Positions 44,789-52,033 of a stretch of DNA of 64,000 nucleotides are shown one piece after another. Every line of letters starts with the position of its first letter. Positions within the stretch are counted from its first letter, which is position 1. The position numbers were made by a program, and so were the translations under genes. A model generated the notes under the pieces. The model searched no databases. It was given only the letters and a program-made list of their open reading frames with translations, and was not told where the DNA came from. The DNA comes from Lacticaseibacillus daqingensis (GTDB lineage Bacteria > Bacillota > Bacilli > Lactobacillales > Lactobacillaceae): the NCBI RefSeq assembly GCF_003946115.1, contig NZ_RHOH01000002.1, positions 372,001-436,000 on the forward strand, given 5' to 3'.

Positions 44789-47103
44789 TGGCAAAGACAA
44801 CGCCGTCGCGGGTCGCGTCTCGACGCACCCGCAAAGACCGCCCCACGCCAAAGAAAAAAAGTGGGCGCGTGATGAAAGTGTTCAAGGTGCTTGTCCTCGC
44901 CTTTGTGGCGGTGCTCGTGGCCGGACTGGGGCTGTTCGCCTGGTACGCGAAGGACGCACCGGCCGTGACCAAAGCTGATCTGATGCGTGGTGGGAGTACC
45001 GTGTTCTATGCCACGAACGGGAAAGCGATCACGAATCTGGGAACGGAAAACCGCGTTTACGCAACCGCGGATAAAATTCCCCAGCAGCTCAAAGACGCGG
45101 TGGTCGCCATTGAGGACCGCCGCTTCTACAGCGAGACGCTGGGGATCGACCCAATTCGGATCGCCGGTGCCGCGCTGAGCAACGTGAAAGCCAGGCTCAC
45201 CGGGAACTTCAACGGGCTCGAAGGGGGCTCCACGCTCACCCAGCAACTGGTCAAGCTGACGGTGTTCTCCACGAAGGCTTCTGACCAGACCATCAAGCGT
45301 AAGGCGCAGGAGGCGTGGTTAGCCATGAAGGTTGAGCGCGCCTACTCCAAGGAGCAAATTCTCGAGTTTTATATTAACAAGGTGTACATGAACAACGGCC
45401 AGGTCGGCATGGCGACTGGCGCGCAGTATTACTTCGGCAAGTCGTTGAGCGAGCTGACGCTGGGCCAAACCGCATTCATCGCAGGCCTGGCGCAGTCACC
45501 GGCAGGCTATGACCCCTACGTTTATCCCGACCGCGCCAAGGCGCGGCGTGATGCCGTGCTGGGCGCGATGTTGCGCGATGATAAGATCAGCCAAAGCGAT
45601 GCCGCTAAGGCCAAGGCCACCCCGATCACGGACGGCTTAAAGCCGAAAACGACCACGACCAACGAGTCTGCGGTCGATAAAGTGATCGACTCCTACCTCA
45701 CCTCGGTCATCAAGGAGGTCAAGGCAAAAACGGGCAACGATCCATACACGGACAACATGAAGATCTACACCAATATGGATTATGACACCCAAAAGGAACT
45801 CTACGACATCGTGAACAGCACCGACACCATCGGCTTCAACGATGATAAGATGCAAACCGCAGTCACCCTCAGCGACCCACGGACTGGGGCCATCATCGCC
45901 CAGATCGGTGGCCGCAAAACTGGGGATGTTCGCCTCGCGTACAACCGGGCAACGCGCAACGACCGCAGCAACGGGTCCACCATGAAACCGTTGATGGATT
46001 ATGCCCCGGCCATCGAGTACCTGAATTATTCCACCTACCAGCAATTTGACGACACCCCGTACAGCTACCCGGGCACGAATACCCCACTGTACGATGTGGA
46101 CCGCGACTACCTCGGCCGCATTTCGATTCGCAAGGCGCTGGAGCTGTCGCGTAACATTGTGGCCATCAAGGTGCTGGACGAGGTCGGCCTGAGCCGCTCC
46201 CTCAACTTCCTCAAGGGATTGGGCATCACCCTCCCGGCTGACCAGCAAGTTTACGCCAGCGGGATCGGGGCATCGGTCACCACCGAGCAAGAGGCGGCCG
46301 CCTATGGGGCGCTGGCCAACGGTGGGACGTACTACAAGCCAAGCTATGTCAAAAAGGTCGTGATGGCTGATGGCAAAACCATCAATTTTGACAACACCGG
46401 CACGCGGGCGATGAAGTCGAGCACGGCCTACATGGTCACGGATATGCTCAAAGGGGTCATCAGCCGCGGGACCGGGCAGCTGGCGCAGATCAGCGGGCTG
46501 TATCAGGCGGGCAAAACCGGGACGACGAACTACAGCGATGAGGAGTTCGCTAACAACAGCGGGTTGCGTAACCGCGTCAAGGATTCCTGGTTCACCGGTT
46601 ACACGCAAACGCGCGTGGCCAGTGTTTGGATCGGTTACGATAAGGCGCAGCAAAATGGTATCTCCCCTGCCGAGGAGGCCATTCCAAAGCGCATCTACCG
46701 CGCGTTGATGCGCTATACCACGAAGAATCAACCCAACAAGGATTGGGTCAAGCCGGCGAATGTCGTGGTTGCGCACATCCTCACCGGCAGCGACCCTGGC
46801 ACCGCGGTGTCGGGTGATACCAGCGGCACGACCCGTGAGCTTTACGTGCGGGGGTATGGCCCGACAACGCAAAAGGCCGTGACGGCTTCTAGTAGCACGT
46901 CATCGTCCAGCGCCTCGACCAGCACCAGTAGCACGACCAGCAGCGAAAGTAGCAGTGTGATCAGCACCGAAAGCAGTAGTGAGCAGCCTAGCAGTGGTGG
47001 CACGCCGAGTGACGCGTCCAGTGAGCCAAGCAAAAGTAGTTCTTCCGCGGCCACCGGCTCCTCTGGTGAGCCCGGTGGGACAGACCCTGGCGGTCAGCGC
47101 TAG
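44788..47103 (+). CDS. ponA: PBP1A, bifunctional class A penicillin-binding protein
   Basis: A 771-residue enzyme that polymerises lipid II and cross-links peptidoglycan. A basic cytoplasmic N-terminus leads to one transmembrane helix (about residues 30-55). The GT51 domain has EDRRFYSE (near 108) and GGSTLTQQLVK. The transpeptidase has the SxxK serine in NGSTMKPL (near 397), SRN, and KTGTT (near 574). Residues from about 690 on form a Ser/Thr-rich low-complexity tail (for example SSSTSSSSASTST), typical of exported PBP1A tails in lactobacilli. It partners GpsB in division-site synthesis. Confidence 0.96.
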   Translation: MAKTTPSRVASRRTRKDRPTPKKKSGRVMKVFKVLVLAFVAVLVAGLGLFAWYAKDAPAVTKADLMRGGSTVFYATNGKAITNLGTENRVYATADKIPQQLKDAVVAIEDRRFYSETLGIDPIRIAGAALSNVKARLTGNFNGLEGGSTLTQQLVKLTVFSTKASDQTIKRKAQEAWLAMKVERAYSKEQILEFYINKVYMNNGQVGMATGAQYYFGKSLSELTLGQTAFIAGLAQSPAGYDPYVYPDRAKARRDAVLGAMLRDDKISQSDAAKAKATPITDGLKPKTTTTNESAVDKVIDSYLTSVIKEVKAKTGNDPYTDNMKIYTNMDYDTQKELYDIVNSTDTIGFNDDKMQTAVTLSDPRTGAIIAQIGGRKTGDVRLAYNRATRNDRSNGSTMKPLMDYAPAIEYLNYSTYQQFDDTPYSYPGTNTPLYDVDRDYLGRISIRKALELSRNIVAIKVLDEVGLSRSLNFLKGLGITLPADQQVYASGIGASVTTEQEAAAYGALANGGTYYKPSYVKKVVMADGKTINFDNTGTRAMKSSTAYMVTDMLKGVISRGTGQLAQISGLYQAGKTGTTNYSDEEFANNSGLRNRVKDSWFTGYTQTRVASVWIGYDKAQQNGISPAEEAIPKRIYRALMRYTTKNQPNKDWVKPANVVVAHILTGSDPGTAVSGDTSGTTRELYVRGYGPTTQKAVTASSSTSSSSASTSTSSTTSSESSSVISTESSSEQPSSGGTPSDASSEPSKSSSSAATGSSGEPGGTDPGGQR

Positions 47104-47122
47104 GCAAGCTGAATCCGCAGCA

Positions 47123-47164
47123 CCAAAAATCGCGCCCCTTCATGATGAGGGGCGCGATTTTTGG
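47123..47164. terminator. Bidirectional terminator, ponA and comEB
   Basis: CCAAAAATCGCGCCCC pairs with GGGGCGCGATTTTTGG around a 10-nt loop: a 16-bp perfect stem between two convergent genes. Confidence 0.92.
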
Positions 47165-47168
47165 TTGC

Positions 47169-47621
47169 TTAGAGCTTGATGACCGTGACGCCATGCGAGG
47201 CGAGCAAGTCCACCGCATACGGATCGTTGTGGTAATCGTGCGCATAATAGACGCTGGTCACCCCGGCCTGGATCAAGGCCTTGGTACAGTTCAAGCACGG
47301 GAAAAAGGTGACGTACACGGTCGCATTGCGCGTTGAGACGCCGTTTTCCGCGCACTGCAGAATGGCATTCATTTCGGCGTGCAGCGTGCGAATGCAATGC
47401 CCGTCGCGCATCAAGTGGCCCGCTTCATCGCAGTGTGGGTCCCCTGCGATACTGCCGTTGTAGCCGGTGGCGATGATCCGATGGGCCATCACCAGCACCG
47501 CCCCCACCGTCGCGCGCTCACAGGTCGAGCGTTCCGCAATGGTCGTTGCGAGCTTAATAAAGTAGTGGTCCCAGGACTCGCGAGTGATATGTCGGGTCGA
47601 TGGGAGAATCTGATCAGTCAT
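47169..47621 (-). CDS. comEB: dCMP deaminase (ComEB family)
   Basis: A 150-residue zinc-dependent deoxycytidylate deaminase converting dCMP to dUMP for thymidylate synthesis. Zinc ligands and catalytic Glu are in TLHAEMNAI and FFPCLNCTKAL. Length and motifs match the ComE operon protein 2 group. It overlaps the nth stop by 8 nt and is translated from the same message. In many Firmicutes this gene sits in the comE operon; here it is between ponA and nth, in the position where B. subtilis has ypoC. Confidence 0.93.
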   Translation of the reverse strand: MTDQILPSTRHITRESWDHYFIKLATTIAERSTCERATVGAVLVMAHRIIATGYNGSIAGDPHCDEAGHLMRDGHCIRTLHAEMNAILQCAENGVSTRNATVYVTFFPCLNCTKALIQAGVTSVYYAHDYHNDPYAVDLLASHGVTVIKL

Positions 47622-48285
47622 GAGGCGCCTCCTTAAGCGTGTTCTGGTCGTTCAGCGGGGCATAGTCGCGGGCGTACGCCGCCCACTCTGGGCCCGGCGG
47701 CAGCTGAGGCGCGCGGGCGGTCAGCCACTCGCGCCCTAGCCGAATCAGCGCACGGTGCAGGTTGATCCAAGTGGTTTCTGGCATCAACGCCTCGAGCCGG
47801 TGCTGAATCTGGGTCGGGGTCGCGCTTTGGGGGGCAATCCCGAAGCCCTTGATGATGCGCGAAACGTGGGTATCCACCGCGACACCGGGGATGTTGAATG
47901 CATCGGTACGCACAACGGTCGCCGTTTTCGGCCCCACGCCGGGGAGGCTCACCAGCGCTTTGAAGTCGCGCGGGACGGCCCCATCGTAGTGGTCGACCAG
48001 CGCCTGACTGAGGGCCTGGAGGTACTTGGCCTTATTGCGATACAGGCCGAGCCGGTCAATGTATGGTTCAATGGCCTGCGGTGTGGCCGCCGCCATTGCC
48101 GCCGGCGTTGGGTACGCCGCAAACAGCTTGGGCGTGACCGCGTTTACCGCCACATCGGTGGTTTGGGCGGACAGCAGGACGGCGATCAGGATCTGAAACG
48201 GATCGGCCGCGTTAAGCGTTGGCAAAACGCCAGGATACAGGCGAATCACCAGGTGCAATAAGGCGACGGCACGGGTGTCTTCCAT
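47614..48285 (-). CDS. nth: Endonuclease III (Nth) lacking the Fe-S cluster ligands
   Basis: A 223-residue DNA glycosylase/AP lyase of the HhH-GPD superfamily, removing oxidised pyrimidines. The hairpin-helix-hairpin LPGVGPKTATVV contains the catalytic Lys, and VAVDTHVSR contains the catalytic Asp. The C-terminal C-x6-C-x2-C-x5-C Fe-S loop is replaced by GREWLTARAPQLPPGPEW, and the protein has no cysteine at all. Enzymes without the cluster exist in the related MutY family in lactobacilli, so activity is still plausible. Located after dnaD as in B. subtilis. The ATG follows a GGAG 10 nt upstream. Confidence 0.93.
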   Translation of the reverse strand: MEDTRAVALLHLVIRLYPGVLPTLNAADPFQILIAVLLSAQTTDVAVNAVTPKLFAAYPTPAAMAAATPQAIEPYIDRLGLYRNKAKYLQALSQALVDHYDGAVPRDFKALVSLPGVGPKTATVVRTDAFNIPGVAVDTHVSRIIKGFGIAPQSATPTQIQHRLEALMPETTWINLHRALIRLGREWLTARAPQLPPGPEWAAYARDYAPLNDQNTLKEAPHD

Positions 48286-48300
48286 GGCGGGTCTCCTTTC

Positions 48301-48909
48301 CTATAGTCCGAGGTGGCGGGTCTTTTCTTCCTGAACGGCGGCCGGCGTGGTCAGGTGGCGTTTTTCCCAGTCGATCAGGATGCGGTCCATGTAGCGCAGT
48401 GAGTACACGCGGTTGAGCACGGCCTCGCGGAGTGCCAGTTGAATCATCTCTGGGGCGTAGTGGTCCACCGTCAGCCAGTCGTGAATCGTCTGTTGCTCGA
48501 TCGGAGACAGAGGGCGGCCAAACTCGACTTCGATCTGGCTGAAAACCGCCTGACCGACCGTTTCGGTTGCCGTCACCGTCGTTTGGTTGACCGGAGTCAG
48601 CACTTGCGCCAAAAGCGGCGTCACATCGTAGTGGTCTACAGTGCGGCCACTGCTGTCTTTTTGGCTGACCAGCTGAATCGCCTGCTTCGTGATCAGGTTC
48701 TGAATGACGGTGAACACTTCCTGCGGACGCAGTTTGGTCGCCTTAGCCAGCACCGCTAGATCCGGGGTCTCACGGTGATGTTGCGTCCACTGGGTCAAAA
48801 ACAGGTAGACGACGAACTCTTGGTGGGTCAGCGCTGTCTCGGCAAAATGGGCAAACAGCGCGTCTGAAACGCTGGTCGTCCCAGCCTGCAAATAATCAGT
48901 CAAATCCAT
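48301..48909 (-). CDS. dnaD: DnaD-family primosomal protein
   Basis: A 202-residue replication-restart/initiation protein. The N-terminal winged-helix DDBH1 domain (about residues 1-100, with HQEFVVYLFL) and the C-terminal DDBH2 domain are present, with the latter showing FGRPLSPIEQQTI and the YSLRYMDRILIDWEK motif. DnaD helps load the replicative helicase. ATG at 48909 has AAAGGA about 8 nt upstream. It lies downstream of asnS, the B. subtilis order. Confidence 0.93.
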   Translation of the reverse strand: MDLTDYLQAGTTSVSDALFAHFAETALTHQEFVVYLFLTQWTQHHRETPDLAVLAKATKLRPQEVFTVIQNLITKQAIQLVSQKDSSGRTVDHYDVTPLLAQVLTPVNQTTVTATETVGQAVFSQIEVEFGRPLSPIEQQTIHDWLTVDHYAPEMIQLALREAVLNRVYSLRYMDRILIDWEKRHLTTPAAVQEEKTRHLGL

Positions 48910-48929
48910 TGGCAGGGTCCTTTCTAACT

Positions 48930-48949
48930 CAGCGGGACCACTCCCGCTG
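48930..48949 (-). other. Stem-loop just upstream of dnaD
   Basis: CAGCGGGA and TCCCGCTG pair over 8 bp with a 4-nt loop, placed 10-20 nt before the dnaD Shine-Dalgarno and just after the asnS terminator. No T-run. Possibly an mRNA 5' end stabiliser; unproven. Confidence 0.4.
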
Positions 48950-48956
48950 ATGAATC

Positions 48957-48990
48957 GCAAAACAGGCTGAGCGACGGCTCAGCCTGTTTG
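48957..48990 (-). terminator. asnS terminator
   Basis: Minus strand: AAACAGGCTGAGC pairs with GCTCAGCCTGTTT around a 4-nt loop, ending in a short T-run. It closes the addB-to-asnS run; dnaD lies beyond and may depend on read-through. Confidence 0.75.
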
Positions 48991-48992
48991 GA

Positions 48993-50291
48993 TCACGGCT
49001 TGAGCCGGTTGATCATGCGTGGGAATGGGATCGCCTCGCGTAAGTGGTCGAGGTGGCAGATCCAGGTGATGGCGCGCTCGAACCCGAGCCCAAAGCCGGC
49101 GTGCGGCACACTGCCGTACTTGCGTAGGTCGAGGTACCACTCGTATTCCGCTAGATCCAGGCCCTTGGCTTCGATCGCGGCCTTAAGCTTGTCATAGTCG
49201 ACCTCACGCTCGGAGCCCCCGATGATTTCACCGTAGCCTTCTGGCGCCAGCAGGTCGGCACAGACATACGTGTCATCGCGCCCTTCTTCTGGCAGCATGT
49301 AAAAGGGCTTGATGGCCTTCGGGTAGTTGAGCACGAACACCGGCTGTTCGAACTGGTCGGACAGGTAAGTTTCCTCCGGTGAGCCGAAGTCATCCCCCCA
49401 CTTCACGTCAAAGCCGGCCTTTTGCAACATCTCGATGGCTTCATCGTAGCGAATGCGCGGGAACGGCAGCTTCGTGTACTGCTTGAGCGTCTCGATATCG
49501 CGGTCGATCAGCTTGAGCTGATAGGCGCAGTTGTCGATGACACTTTGAACGAGGAAGGCGATGTAGCGTTCCTGGATCTCCAGGCTTTGCGCCTGGTGCA
49601 TGAAGGCCATCTCGGGTTCGATCATCCAGAACTCGGTCAGGTGGCGGCGGGTCTTACTCTTTTCGGCGCGGAACACAGGGCCAAAGGTGAAGACCTTGCC
49701 ATAAGCCATGGCCCCGGCTTCGGCGTACAGCTGGCCGGACTGGCTCAAAAAGGCGGGTTTGTCGAAGTACTCGGTTTCGAACAGTTCCGTGGTCCCTTCC
49801 GGTGCGGAGCCGGTCAGGATCGGCGGGTCCATCTTGATGAAGCCCTCGTTGTTGAAGAACTCGTAGGTCGCCCGGATCATTTCGTTGCGGATCTGCTGAA
49901 TGGCGAACTGACGCTTGGAGCGCAGCCACAGGTGACGGTGATCCAGCAGGAACTCGATGCCATGCTCCTTCGGGGTGATCGGATAGTCCTCGGAGCTGCC
50001 GATCACTTCGATGTCTTGAACTTCCATTTCGTAGCCGAAGTGGCTACGGCTGTCTTCGTGGATCTCCCCAGTCAGCCACATGGAGGTTTCCTGCTTCATG
50101 TCCTTGGCGGTTTGGAACACGGCTTCTGCGACCTCGTTTTTCAAGACCACGCCTTGGAAAAAGGCGGAACCATCGCGCAGCTGCAGGAAGGCGATCTTGC
50201 CGCTGGAGCGCTTATCGGTCAACCAGGCCCCAATGCGGACGACTTCCCCCACATGATCCTTGGCTTCAATGATGCGAATCTGTTCTGTCAT
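48993..50291 (-). CDS. asnS: Asparaginyl-tRNA synthetase
   Basis: A 432-residue class IIb aminoacyl-tRNA synthetase. An N-terminal OB-fold anticodon-binding domain ([24 protein letters not shown] in outline, residues about 18-105) precedes the catalytic core with motif 2 ([19 protein letters not shown] region) and motif 3 ([11 protein letters not shown]). The length and the GFGLGFERA end are those of AsnRS. ATG has an AGGAGT-type Shine-Dalgarno 7 nt upstream. It follows the aminotransferase gene by 48 nt. Confidence 0.95.
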   Translation of the reverse strand: MTEQIRIIEAKDHVGEVVRIGAWLTDKRSSGKIAFLQLRDGSAFFQGVVLKNEVAEAVFQTAKDMKQETSMWLTGEIHEDSRSHFGYEMEVQDIEVIGSSEDYPITPKEHGIEFLLDHRHLWLRSKRQFAIQQIRNEMIRATYEFFNNEGFIKMDPPILTGSAPEGTTELFETEYFDKPAFLSQSGQLYAEAGAMAYGKVFTFGPVFRAEKSKTRRHLTEFWMIEPEMAFMHQAQSLEIQERYIAFLVQSVIDNCAYQLKLIDRDIETLKQYTKLPFPRIRYDEAIEMLQKAGFDVKWGDDFGSPEETYLSDQFEQPVFVLNYPKAIKPFYMLPEEGRDDTYVCADLLAPEGYGEIIGGSEREVDYDKLKAAIEAKGLDLAEYEWYLDLRKYGSVPHAGFGLGFERAITWICHLDHLREAIPFPRMINRLKP

Positions 50292-50339
50292 GTCTTACTC
50301 CTTTGATTCATGCGACCCACGCCGCACGTTGGTTATTGG

Positions 50340-51518
50340 TTAGTTCGCGCCGACGAAGGCGTTGATGCGTGCAACGGCCTCGATCAGGTCGGGTTTGGCG
50401 GTCGCGTAGCTCAGCCGCGCGTGGTCCGGCATGCCAAACGCCCGCCCTGGGACAATGGCGACACCGGTTTCGGCCAGCAGTGCGCTGACAAAATCATCCA
50501 CCGAATTGTAGTTGGTCAGCTGGGCCGCCCGCTTCACGTTCGGGAACAGGTAAAAGGCCCCTTGCGGCTTGTCCGGCAAGTCAAAGCCCGGCACCTTCGT
50601 CACCAGCGGGTAGAGGGTGTTCAGCCGGTCCTCAAAGGCCAGGCGCATCTGTTCCACCGAGCGGCCGTCGCTGTCAAACGCGGCGATGGCGGCGTACTGC
50701 GCCGCAGTGGTCGGATTCCCCGTGGCGTGGCCTAACAGCGTGGCCATGGCACTGATCAGCTTTTCCGGACCAGCGGCAAACCCAATGCGCCAGCCAGTCA
50801 TCGCGTACGATTTGGAGACACCGGAGATCAGCACCGTATTCTTGGTGATCTCCGGGTCGATCTCGATCATGCTGGTGTACGCCGCGCCGTTGAACAGCAA
50901 GTCGCGATAAATATCATCGGCCACCACCAGGATGTCGTGCTGCAAGGCCCAGTTGCCGATCAAGGTCAGCTCCTGCTTGGTGTAGATCGTGCCGGTTGGG
51001 TTGGCAGGCGAGTTGATCACCAACGCCCGCGTCTTGGCAGTGCGCTGCGCCTCGAGGTCATCAACGGTGACCTTGAAGTGCGCATGACTTGGCACCGGCC
51101 GCGGCACCCCACCGGCCAAGCGTACCTGCTCAACGTAAGAGACCCACCCCGGTAGCGGGATGAGGACCTCTTCGCCCGGGTCTAGCAGAACCTGAAACAG
51201 GCCATACAGCGCCAGCTTGGCCCCGGTGGTGACAGCGATCTGCTTGGTCGTGTAGTGGACGCCGGTTTGGCGCTCCACGTGGCCGGCGATGGCCGCCTTG
51301 AGCGCCGGAATGCCGGTCGCCGCGGTGTAAAAAGAGGCGGCCCCACTGTTGATGGCGGCTTTGGCGGCGTCTGCAATGAAGGCCGGCGTCGTGAAGTCGG
51401 GTTGCCCGATGGATAGGTCGATGACGTCTTCGCCTTTTGCCTTCATTTGTTTGGCCAGATTGCTGACCGCAAGCGTTGCGCTGGGTGCGACACTGATGAT
51501 TCGTTTTGCTAAATGCAC
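50340..51518 (-). CDS. aspB: Class I/II PLP aminotransferase, aspartate aminotransferase type
   Basis: A 392-residue fold-type I aminotransferase, expected to interconvert aspartate and oxaloacetate. The PLP Lys is in SGVSKSYAMTGWRIG, with INSPANPTGT and the C-terminal SYATAKPDLIEA region typical of the AspB/PatA group. The GTG at 51518 (HLAKRIISVAPSATLAV follows) has AAAGGAG 8 nt upstream and is preferred over an in-frame upstream start. Next to asnS and ypmB, as aspB is in B. subtilis, which supports the specific name. Confidence 0.9.
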   Translation of the reverse strand: MHLAKRIISVAPSATLAVSNLAKQMKAKGEDVIDLSIGQPDFTTPAFIADAAKAAINSGAASFYTAATGIPALKAAIAGHVERQTGVHYTTKQIAVTTGAKLALYGLFQVLLDPGEEVLIPLPGWVSYVEQVRLAGGVPRPVPSHAHFKVTVDDLEAQRTAKTRALVINSPANPTGTIYTKQELTLIGNWALQHDILVVADDIYRDLLFNGAAYTSMIEIDPEITKNTVLISGVSKSYAMTGWRIGFAAGPEKLISAMATLLGHATGNPTTAAQYAAIAAFDSDGRSVEQMRLAFEDRLNTLYPLVTKVPGFDLPDKPQGAFYLFPNVKRAAQLTNYNSVDDFVSALLAETGVAIVPGRAFGMPDHARLSYATAKPDLIEAVARINAFVGAN

Positions 51519-51541
51519 TTTGGCCACTCCTTTGAGTCCGG

Positions 51542-52033
51542 TCACAGATTGCGGATCGCCGCAACCTGGTTGCCGGTGGCAAAATCGTACGTTACGTATC
51601 CAAGTTTACCAGAATTTGTCCGATAGCCAACATCCCAGACGAATTTCTTTCCGCGTTGGCTGATGCCGATGCTGGTGATGCGGCGCGGCGCATAGTCCGC
51701 TTGCACGCGGGCCTCGACTTGCGCCTTGCTGACGCCCGCCGCGCGGCGCAGAACGTGGAATTGCTTGGTCTTCTCCCGAATGACCACGAACACTGGCTGG
51801 CGCTTGGCGTTTTTCCCCGCGACGGCAAAGTAGGATTCGCGCTGGGTGTCCCAGTAAAAATTGGTGATGTCGGTCACGTTCGCTTGCGTCGCTGCGATCC
51901 GCACCGCAGTGGCGCGGGCCGCCCGCCTTGGGGCGGTGCTTTTGACCCACACGCCGATGACGGCCATGAGCACCACCAGCCCAGCGATGAGCCAGGCGCG
52001 GCGCTGCCATTTTTGACGAGTTGCTCTACGCAT
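51542..52033 (-). CDS. ypmB: YpmB-like membrane-anchored protein
   Basis: A 163-residue protein with a basic N-terminus, one transmembrane helix (about residues 13-32) and an extracellular PepSY-like/DUF5590 domain with two repeats (FAVAGKNAKRQPVFVVI and the ITSIGISQRGKKFVWDVGY area). Function unknown; it is a conserved companion of dinG and aspB in Firmicutes. ATG at 52033 has AAGAGGG 5 nt upstream and overlaps the dinG stop by 8 nt. Confidence 0.87.
   Translation of the reverse strand: MRRATRQKWQRRAWLIAGLVVLMAVIGVWVKSTAPRRAARATAVRIAATQANVTDITNFYWDTQRESYFAVAGKNAKRQPVFVVIREKTKQFHVLRRAAGVSKAQVEARVQADYAPRRITSIGISQRGKKFVWDVGYRTNSGKLGYVTYDFATGNQVAAIRNL

Noticed and set aside
45637-46872. Open frame of 411 codons on the minus strand opposite ponA
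   Set aside because: Antisense shadow; the transpeptidase motifs on the plus strand explain the sequence.
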